Of a stretch of DNA of 64,000 nucleotides, positions 54,943-64,000 are shown in pieces. How positions within the stretch are numbered: position 1 is the stretch's first letter; each line of letters begins with the position of its first letter. A model generated the notes under the pieces. It made no database searches. It was not told where the DNA came from and saw nothing but the letters and a program-made list of their open reading frames with translations. The stretch is from Ancylostoma caninum (lineage: Eukaryota > Nematoda > Chromadorea > Rhabditida > Ancylostomatidae), in contig JBAJFG010000479.1 of the NCBI GenBank assembly GCA_037903475.1, positions 1,040,501-1,104,500 on the forward strand, in the 5' to 3' direction. Made by a program: the position numbers and the translations under genes.

Positions 54943-57900
54943 ATGGTGATATTCATCCTGTTGGCACTGCCGTATGTGGATTGTTTAGAGAAAGTGGGCA
55001 AACGAATCAGGTGAGCTGATGCATAGCGAATCGTGCCCGTAATCGCTGCTGCAGAATTCACGCGGCGCTTCCCGAATATTCCGGCCAGGGATTTCCAATT
55101 TGCAGCTTGTCGTCCTCCACCTATGACTACGAGAGGTGGTACAACGAGAACCGCCAGCACAGTTCGGAGCTCAGCGAGGGCGTCGTTGACGAGTACCACA
55201 TGCATTTGAGGAGGAGCCTAGGTTGAAGCCCTTGAACTTTTCCACGAAAATACAGATTTCCGAGCTTTTTTTCTTCCAGAGGAAGGCAACTCAACGATGT
55301 TGAATCGAACGTTCCTCGCGCAGTTGAAGGAGGAACGCCGAAAGTTCTTCGAGAAACTCAACGCTGGTGCGTTTTTCAATGAGCAGAGGAGGCTCGTTGA
55401 CGACCTGCTCGACCCCAGGTACTACGAGAAGCACGTTCACCCTCGGGTAAGTTCTCCCTTTCCCTTCTTTTTGTTCGGCAGTGGAGAAGGAAAGTGAGGA
55501 TTTTTCCAGGTCAACTACATGGAACCCACTAGAATCAACGTGAGCATGAGCCTCTATCAGATCCTAGACGTGGTAAGTAATATTCTGTTTAAAGTGTACA
55601 TCGTGCTTAACATTTACGTAACAAACTTCACCTGTTATTTGTAGGATGAGCACCAACAAAGCATCATCGTAAATGTGTGGATGGTACAGGTAAATATTAA
55701 TTTTTAGTCCATTTTTTACATTGTGCAGTTGATTAATAGATTGCTTGTCTTTTGGCAATGTTCATCAATTTCCTGAAAATGTAAATGTTTGTAGAATAGA
55801 ATGCATGAATTTGAAAACCTGAACGAATTTGGAGAGGGTAGATTATAGATATAGTCACTTGAAAATGCTTGCTTTTTTTGGTGTAGAGCCACAGTGGTCA
55901 TAAGGCGTGGTCCTGCTCATTTTTACTTTATTTTTCAAAACAACATCAAATGGAAATCTAGGCCCATTTTAGGCCCAATTTATTTCAGGAAAATCCGAAA
56001 AGTAGAGCTTGCTGAGTGATTTATGGTGTTGAGATTCGGTAAAAGCCTTCTATACTGCCTGCTGAGCGCCTGTCAAGACCGTGGTTGAGAAAGGAGCGAG
56101 CAAGAAGTATTTGTGAATGAAAAGAAAACATATTCTGGGAAAAAATAAGCTCTTATTTATATCTGATGACGTACTGCCTTAGTATAAAATTGTTTTCTTT
56201 TGAAGATCAACTAATCTCACATCACTTCCTCTATCGCCTTTGTTTTTTATGTAGTGAGTGAGGACGGTCAGATACCAAACTCTTATTCACTCATATTATC
56301 TAATTAATCCTCTACTATTTCACAAATCATCGTTATCGGTCACTTATTCTGCTCGCTGTAGTTTCCCTTTCGTTGGGGCGTTGCTTCCTCCTTAGAATCC
56401 CATTCAAAATTTTCGCGGGATTATTATCTTCAGGTGACGCTCATCACCATGTTCCACAGCATTTCTCTGAATAATGAGCTGAATTCGTCTTTGAAACCTC
56501 CCCATTCTGCAGAGTTTGACCATTCTGAGGTGGGCAGTGCCTTTGGAAGTGCTGCGACGTGATTGTCATTCGCTGATATCCTACCGACCTGTAGCGCCAA
56601 AAATCATCAACTGAACTCCCTTCACTGGATGTTTCGCCTGAGACCTTTGCAAAATTTCGCTTGCCTTTGACTTTTAAAAAATTGTATTTTTACCAGTGGA
56701 TATTCTTCACCCAGCGAAACTCACGATTAGGTTCCGTTATTTGTTCAATTATTCATTTACTGCGCCAGCGGGTGCGCTTACAAAAAAAGTTCATGGAAAA
56801 GTAGCTATTCGCAGCTCAGATAAGGAACTTCCGGGTATGTTGCTACCAGTAAGAAATGATGCGGATAAATAACCACTGGCATACGGATGAACTAAGTATG
56901 TTCTTTAATTGAGTGCTTTTATTATTATGAACCCTGAATTCGATCAATTGATTCTATATTTGATTTTCAACGAGAAACTATGGTTCTCACTGAAAACGAA
57001 CTAATAGCAGGTCTGACATACAGTCGCGGCCAAAATGATATATGATCACCGGCATTTCGACAAGGTGATTTTTTGCTATCTCACCTCAGGATTGAGCTAT
57101 CCAGATGACGTTTGGAAATGTTCTACAGCTGTATAGCTGCTTCCTAATAACAGCTTACCTGGACATAAGCGGAACTCTAATGGCTTTACAAAGCCTAAAC
57201 ATCAATTTCCTTGGCTTCTTTTCATTTCGTCCAGTATCTTCACTACCAACTCCTGAAAAAAATGAAGAGTTGATACAGATTAGGCATATAATTGGCATTT
57301 TTTCGCCAGATGTTATTCCTGCACTTTGCTTTCTTGCTCGGATGCGTGGACCAAAATAACTGATTGTATTTAACAAAAAGTCAGTTTTATTGTATCTCAA
57401 GACTATTGGCAACGTTACAGTTCCTATTTCATTGTCAGAATAGTTCTATCATTGAAGTCTATATCATTGAAGTATCCTCCGTCGGTACGGTTGTTACCTG
57501 TCCGAGATTATTGAAAACTCTTTTTCTCACTTTTTTGAACGTTTTCCCATTTTCCACATCAATCCCACTTTTTCATGTAGAGAGAAGAACCACAGATCAC
57601 GACCATCACAGCAAATTACTCACTCAAGATGCGATTTAGAATAAGTCCTATGCGAATCGAAGTGAGGCGATACAAGCGAGGAACCATTATGTTAATGAAA
57701 GTTGTGAATTTGGGCTGTTCTGTTTGAAAGCAGTTTGAAAGCAGCAATGTTATGCAGCGCAAAGAAAGAATACTTCGACACTCATCACACCCTAAAATTT
57801 TGTCCAAATATCCGAATAGCCCAATCCGAAGTTGTGCTATAATGAAAAATCCGCCTTCAACATGCCACTGATCATCTCTTTTTGTCCGCGACTGTACATT

Positions 57901-60900
57901 TCGTACAAGCCCTAGGAACTCTCCCTACAGCTACGGTGAGATAGTTATAATTACTTCTATTACTTTAAAAGAAATTGTTTTTACAGCATACGTATCTGCC
58001 ACTCAACCACTCGTAAATTTCTCGTTCCTACATCATTATTCAGAACTGGTACGACGAGTTTCTGGACTGGGATCCACGAGAATACGGGATGCTCAACAAG
58101 ACCATTGTGCCTTATCACCAAATATGGACGCCTGATACATATCTTTACAATAGGTGTGTGAGAACTAATCAAACTCTGGTGCCAACCTGAGCACTGATGA
58201 TTTTGTAGTGAGACGTTGGAACGGAAGAAGACCGAATCCATGATGAATGCCATCGTCGAGACGGGGTTCTGGGCTAATGACAGCCGTGGCGCCAGGGTTC
58301 AGCTCATGTTCCCTGCGATCTACAAGCTCTCTTGTGCTATGAATGTGAGTGATACAAATCAGTTACCAGTTATTAACTGGTGTTTTCTGAGAATTAAGTA
58401 ATCATTTGTGTTTACGACTCTTGATCGCAATATTCCGTTGAAAACTAATTGGATTTCTCAAAATGCAGCCAACACTCGTTTTCATCACACAGTTTACACC
58501 TTAAACTGCTGTCATACTCTACGTGGACAATATCACTCTGCGTCAGCGTTGCTCAGACGACATCGATTCAGATACATATTGATTTTTTGGTGGTTCGAGC
58601 TGCAGTGGCGCGGGACTTCGCCTAAAATCGGCATGTATTTGAATCGATGTCGCCGACGACGGAACTGCGAGGTCTTCACTCCACTGAAGTATAGCAAGAG
58701 TCTTGTTATTTGTGGAAGTATACTTTCTGTGGACAAATTTGGTGAGAAATATTCCGTAGCGAGATAGCGGCTGGATTGTTGCTAGGCCACGCCTACCTTG
58801 TAATGTTGCCTGCATTTCATTTCTTTTCTTTCATTTCATTGGATATTTCTGCCTGTCCTACTTCTCAATCCGTATTCAGGTGCAATGGTTTCCCTACGAC
58901 TCACAAAATTGCACATTCATCATCTCGAGCTGGACACACGACAAAGCGTCGATTGACTATTGGGCCACGTACCCCTTAGTCAACCTGAAAAACATGGCTC
59001 GTAACGACGAGTGGGAAGTGCTAGGATTCGAGTTCGAACGGGTTGAGGTGAGGCTGTCACACCGTCCTGTGAATGAAGCGCCGAAGCAGCATGAGCATAT
59101 ATTTTACAGCAATATTTTAAATGCTGCGCCAACCCGTGGGTTCTGCTTTACGCGCACTTGGTAATCCGCAGGAAGCCTCTTTACTACGTGATAAATCTTG
59201 TAAGTTATTTGAAACCCCTTGCTTTCGAATTCCTTATTTAATTGTTTCTTAAGGTAATTCCAACTTCCATAATTACCATCGTCGCTATCACTGGTTTCTT
59301 CACACCCACATCAACATCGAGTGAACGGGATGAGAAGCTGTGAGTGCATCAAAGTTGCTTAGCATTTGTTCTTTTATGCTTAGTTTTTTTCGACTGCTTT
59401 TCTTCCTTTTATCACAAAGCGCTTAATAACGCCACTTTTGAGGTACCTGGGCATCAACACCCTCCTTACGATGTCGATCATGATGCTCATGGTTTGCAAT
59501 CAGATGCCATCCACGTCTACCTATGTGCCTTTGATGAGTGAGTGGAGTGGATTTTGAACCGTAGCTCAAGCGCTGAAATGAGCTATAGTTGCATCTACGT
59601 ACTTCTTTCTGGCTTTAGCATACAGTTAGTTTCACCCCTTTAATTGAGTGTGTAGCTTCTGTTCTGATGATAAAACTGCGTGACTTTCTCAACTAACTTG
59701 CGTATGATCTTCAAAACTATCATAAAAAGCAAAGTAGCTGTGAAGAGCAGTGAAAACATGCAGTATTGTAGCAACACTGCAATTTCTCGGGATTTTATCT
59801 TTTTTAAAGCATGCTGACCTTGCTTTAATTCCTGTACCTCTTGAGCGTCACCGTCCAGCCTTGAAATAAATCTCGAGCAAAGTGTAATAGAATAATTCAA
59901 AGTCTGAACCACTCTACAGGTTGCGTCAAAACTCTTTGAATTAGCATACAGAACTCTTTGTATTAGCATAAGTGCTCCCGAATGAAAAAGAGAGAATTAG
60001 AAGATCCTAAGATTCTAGCATATTTTTGCCATGGTTTCAGACCTGTGTCTTTCTTTAGAGGGAGAGAGGAGAGAGAGAGGAAATCAGAAAGAGGAACAGG
60101 AGAGTCGACGCCCACATGTTGGGGTGCAGATTATGCTGTCCAACTTTCATAACTTCCTTATAAGAATTCAAGTTCTTAGAGGTGGTAGGGAAAGGTTTCT
60201 ACCACGAAATCCAGGAACGCTCTGAGGTTTCTCGGAAGTGGATGAAGTAAGGTGGTGGGTATAATCCGTCTCCTTTTTCGGTATAGTCGAAAAAAAATTG
60301 CGCTCCTCTATGTCAAAAATTGGGAAAAATGAAGGCTTTCAATCCAATTTGGACAGCGAAAGAATTTTCCTTGTTTCTGGCATTTGAAGCTCTTTGCAAA
60401 AGAGGAATCCCTGGAAGCTAACTGGGTTTTGCATAGGAAAAAAGTCGTATACAGGGCGCCGCCTGTAGAATCCTCTGTTCGCACCTTGCTGCATTTCGAT
60501 TCTGGCTTGTCCTACATGGACATACCCAGCTTCTGTAAAGTTCATGCAGAAATCCGAACATATCGATGAAAGATGGAACTGCTTTGAGCAAATTCCCTTA
60601 TTACAGAAAATATGACTGATTTTTGCAGACATTTTCAGATTGTGATGACGCACGCGCAAAGTTTCTTTTTGGCGCAATAAATCTAGAAGGACAAATTCAT
60701 CCTTTTTAAAAATGTCTCACCTCACTCCGTTCGTATTCCAAGAACGGTCGGCTCCAGGACAGCTCTCTAATCGCAGAGACCAAGAAGTGATCAGAGAGTT
60801 GTTCTGTTCTATCAAGAAGACCGACGCGGAATGGAGTAAACTCCAACCGTATTCGGCAAACGTGGGTTGTATGTCTTGTATGTCTTTGTTTTCGGCAGAA

Positions 60901-61961
60901 GGGTTGCGCGCATGCCAATGACCAGCAGAAGCAGAAGAAAGCCAAGCACTCGGTCGCTTGACAAAAATGCAAGATTTCGACAAAGGAAGCGAAAGAACTT
61001 GGCGAAACTGGGCCGCTCTGCTCGATGGGTGCACGAACAGATTTGCTGGGCTCTTCGCGAAAGAGGTCGGACACACTCTGTGCTATCGCGGCAAAGAAAT
61101 GAATAAATAAATAAATAAATAAATAAACAAATAAATGTATAGAAATGTTTGTATTGAACATGGTTTATGGTCACGTAAAATGGTAGAGAATAACCTAACC
61201 TCTATGACAGGAAAAAGCGAAAAATCTTGCTGCGCTCACTGCAGCGCTGTCAACCTTCAGCTAAGCTCCTATCACAGAGAAACAGGGTCCAGTGGTCGAG
61301 GACCGCCGCACTTGCCACGCTTTATGCAAAGTTCATAGCTTTCTGACTGCCCGAGCATTCGCACATGTCATTGATACATACATATCACCGTTCTCATTCT
61401 CTTCCGATGCTCTTGCTTCCAGTTCTAATCTATCTAAACAGGCGTGATGCCGCGCGCGCCGAACAACCCCTGTAGAAATTCATGTATACGTATAGGTTCA
61501 TCCCATGGGCCATTTATAAGTGGACAAGACCTTTGAACTCTGAATTTTTAAGAAATTTTCATTCCTTAAACAATATTTTGTAGGCTGGTACTACATGGGT
61601 ATCATCATACTGATAGTCACGGGGACCATGATGGCTACGATTGTTCTCGGTGAGTTTGCTCCAAGCGCAATAGAGCTGTGATCTTGTTCCAGTACTGCTA
61701 CTGGAATTTTAAAAAATTGCTTTTTTCCGGCAGCCGCGTAATTCAATTTTCAATTAAGCAATCCATGGTAGAAAGCACCACAACCGACCTCTGTCACGAT
61801 GGATGCGTCGTTTGGTACACAATCACTTCGTGGAGACATTTGTGCTTTGCCCACCTTCGGCGTTGATCGAATTGTGGCACGAGTTTGGAGTGATCGAAGA
61901 GCGACGACTGTCGATGTCTAGGCTCGATCCGTTGCTACTCCAGCAGCTGGATCCAATTTCG
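54943..61961 (+). CDS. Nicotinic acetylcholine receptor alpha-type subunit (DEG-3 group), partial
   Basis: A cation-channel subunit of the Cys-loop family, acting in nerve or muscle membranes. Exons: 54943-55010, 55106-55221, 55280-55446, 55510-55572, 55645-55689, 58044-58153, 58209-58344, 58880-59047, 59110-59199, 59254-59339, 59443-59537, 61584-61649, 61759-61961; all phases agree (471 codons). Signal peptide MVIFILLALPYVDC. Ligand-binding loops: WMVQNWYDEFLDWDP, WTPDTYLYN, ISSWTHDKASIDYW. Cys-loop C232 to C246 (13 residues between). The loop C pair FKCC (C296-C297) marks an alpha-type subunit. M1 is about 314-337. M2 (LGINTLLTMSIMMLMVCNQM) is preceded by ERDEK, the cation-selective pattern, and no PAR anion motif is present. 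M3 is about 384-404, followed by the cytoplasmic loop starting IHGRKHHNRPLSRWMR. M4 and the C-terminus lie beyond the window or past the mariner at 62314. Five N-glycosylation motifs precede M1. The DEG-3-group call is from the M1-M3 sequence and is less certain than the family. Confidence 0.9.
58530..58700. repeat. Inverted repeat (probable MITE) in receptor intron 7
   Basis: CGACATCGATTCAGATACAT (58558-58577) and ATGTATTTGAATCGATGTCG (58634-58653) pair with one mismatch, and weaker pairing continues inward (GCTGCAGTGGCGCGG centre) and outward. No target duplication was found. Confidence 0.55.
60700..61140 (+). repeat. Tailed, possibly retrotransposed sequence in intron 11
   Basis: A GC-richer segment, locally open (DQEVIRELFCSIKKTDAEWS), ends at 61100-61136 in a perfect run of AATA units. 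A short-unit AT tail at the end of a compositionally distinct block is typical of non-LTR retroelement or SINE insertions. No RT motif and no clear target duplication; it could also be simple sequence beside unrelated DNA. Confidence 0.35.
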
Positions 61962-62313
61962 GTGAGAAAAGTTTAACTCGTTGACGACCACGCTTTTTTC
62001 AGTTTTTCTACATTTCAGTTTCTGGCTTAATTCTCTTCTCCAAACTTTTTCAGAGATATCCATATAGATTTTTGTAACCACAATGACTTAGAATTATTAT
62101 TACGGTAATATCTTGGAAAACGTCTGTGTTCATGAAAGCCTAATGGTCTTTCAAACACGTCTTTCAAACACACAACCACACGAAAAGAACCACACGAAAA
62201 GGCCCGGCTTGCCGATAAGCCGCATGGTCACCAGCGCGTTGAGAAATCTCTTGCTCAGCGTTTACCTAGTAGCACTGCCATCATCACGTTATTCCAGAAA
62301 CATTATTCATGTA

Positions 62314-63209
62314 CTAGGTTTGTTCGAAAGTTTTGCACGAAGATATTTTTTATGATTTAGAATGTTGTAGACTTTGAATCAGAATGTCACTAGACGTGAA
62401 CTATAGGGTACATCTGGTTGGAGTCGTACAATAATCACCATCCAAGCACTGGGTTACAGAAAACTGATGGCGGCTTGGGTGCTTCACACGTTGAGTGCAT
62501 TGCAAGACTAAGTAAGTGTGTGTCAGTCTTCGTTGCTGTGTTTACACAGGAGGAGCTTTCTCCGCCTACCCAGTGATGGAGATGGGAGTTGGGTGTTGCA
62601 TGCTACCCATGCATGAAAAGCCAACTTCTCTTCTTCGAACCATCTCCAAAACAGCCAAAATGAGAAGTGCACAGAAGAGAGTTTTTCTGTGTTGTTGGTG
62701 GGATTCCGAGGGAATGCTGCATCAAGAAATGCTGCCATTTGGGCAACCGGACCGCCTAAGTCTACTCTTCTCAAACACAGAGAATGGCAGTCGCAACTGC
62801 AACTCGCATGAAGCACAGAAAAATCGACCATGCTGCTCCACTTCATGACAACGCCCGGCCTCAATTGGCAAAGCTTTTCGCCCGAAAATGGCCAAACTAG
62901 GATGGCAATTTCTACCACACCCGATTTATTGTCCTGACTTGGCCTCGTATAATTTCCAATTGTTTCGAACCCTGAAGCTGTATCTACGAGAAAAGAAATT
63001 CAATGATCAGAGCGGACCGAAAGTGAGATTCCAAGATTCTTCGACTCACAACTGCCAGAGTTCTTGAGTTCTGGAGCTGATGCTCTAGTGAAGCGTTGGC
63101 CATACATCGTAGATTATGATGGTGATTATCTTGTTGATTGAAAAACAATAAAGTTGACATTCTTTGAAGAAAATATGAAATCAGATGCAAGATTTTTAGA
63201 CCAACCTAT
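62314..63209 (+). mobile_element. Deleted mariner transposon
   Basis: Left end (CTAGGTTTGTTCGAAAGTTT) and right end (complement ATAGGTTGGTCTAAAAATCT) are related inverted repeats bounded by TA (62312-62313, 63210-63211). The element is 896 bp instead of about 1.27 kb. On the plus strand it retains the middle and end of the transposase: RVFLCCWWDSEGMLHQEML, LHDNARPQLAK (second catalytic Asp) and PDLAS..FQLFR in different frames. The N-terminal DNA-binding part is missing. At the position of the third Asp (usual DYHLF) it reads NFQLF. Confidence 0.85.
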
Positions 63210-63211
63210 TA

Positions 63212-64000
63212 TGTAAATGCATGAGATGGTTACACAAGCTTCATTTCAAATGAGAAAAACTGATCAAACCCATTAGTCTCCGTCCTTCAACACCGCTATC
63301 TCAGTGGTATGGCTGGTGTATGCCAAAAATGCATTTTGGGATACTGTGTCTTACTATTTCTGAAAAACTGTCGATCAATGTTTTCAAACCAAGATGTGGA
63401 GTTGTGCGAGCAATGGTGGGTTTATAGATACGCACTACTATTTCAAAACGCGCCCTTTCTCGTCAGATCTTTTGTTTCAGTAACCGGTTATCTAGTTTGT
63501 TTTACAGCATTTTGCAGCTACTGAAGTAATAAAAAAAACTTTGCAAAAGCCTAGCAAACAATAGAAGCCTTACAGAGCAATGCTTTTGAGTACTCTAAAA
63601 TTTACATCGATAGGAAGTTCGAATTTGAACGCAACCCTCAGCTATAAACACACTTCATTCCATAATTATAGGACCATCCTCGTGGTCGTTTTCAATCCAA
63701 GCCTTCTTCTTTTCAAGCACATCACTTTATCATCACGTACATATCACAACGGCGAAGTTAAGAAATGCGTGAAATCTACAAATGGGAAAGAAAGACCGGG
63801 CCTTTCCAGCCGTCATATATTCCCTTGCAATCATAGAGAGTGGAAGTTCACCACACAAAGGAGCCAAAGAGAATAATCAGGCCTTGTGATAAATCTGTTT
63901 AGACAATACAATAAGAGGAGACGCAGCTCGTAGATAAGCTGCAAGGTCGTCAGTTGATTAGATGATGAATAATATATGGCTAACTACGTGGCTGCATTTA
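63212..64000. other. No exon seen downstream of the mariner
   Basis: The receptor's last exon(s), with M4, would be expected on this side, but I see no sequence with an M4-like hydrophobic run and splice sites before the window ends. Confidence 0.35.

Noticed and set aside
60717..61174. Overlapping frames up to 151 codons in receptor intron 11
   Set aside because: Both strands are open in several registers and the block ends in an AATA repeat tail; more like an inserted repeat than a nested gene.

Overview
ORGANISM. The window looks like repeat-rich nuclear DNA of a parasitic clade V (strongylid or hookworm-like) nematode. Four things point there. Genes are split into short exons with TTTCAG-type acceptors. 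Acceptor-like sites sit directly before start codons, as expected for spliced-leader trans-splicing. The window holds a transthyretin-like (TTR) secreted protein gene and a nicotinic receptor subunit of the nematode DEG-3 type. Mariner, Tc1, hAT, Helitron and MITE sequences are very dense. The species call is inference. LAYOUT. 1-9.7 kb is a transposon graveyard: two mariner copies, three hAT-type MITEs, a small Helitron and other terminal-inverted-repeat (TIR) elements. 9.8-10.2 kb holds the first two coding exons of a NOP58/nol-5 homologue on the minus strand, with no continuation visible. 12.9-23.7 kb holds an unidentified minus-strand gene that I assembled from 11 phase-matched exons plus a possible further 5' exon. 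Its 8.4-kb intron contains a 5.1-kb Helitron-like element (14704-19814). A second copy of the same element (26041-32947) lies in opposite orientation on the 5' side, so the gene's 5' exons sit between two giant inverted repeats. Both copies carry 80-bp and 82-bp minisatellites and a nested smaller Helitron with about 116-bp repeats. Only the left copy has a hAT insertion and only the right copy has a mariner insertion. The DNA between them is packed with MITEs. 37.0-40.1 kb holds a complete three-exon TTR-like gene (plus strand) with a minisatellite and a MITE in its long second intron. 40.7-45.0 kb is another transposon cluster: a TIR element rich in CGGAACTTCCGCGG, a LINE reverse-transcriptase remnant, a Tc1-family transposase pseudogene with a Glu-to-Gln change at the expected catalytic position, and MITEs. 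45-54.9 kb is AT-rich and has no gene I can support. 54.9-62.0 kb holds 13 exons (471 codons) of a nicotinic acetylcholine receptor alpha-type subunit (plus strand) that runs off the window before its fourth membrane segment. A deleted mariner lies in its last visible intron. HOW IT FITS. The host genes look unrelated in function (snoRNP core protein, unknown protein, secreted TTR-like protein, ligand-gated channel). The main theme is how mobile DNA has expanded introns and flanks. The most unusual structure is the pair of inverted Helitrons around the exons of one gene.
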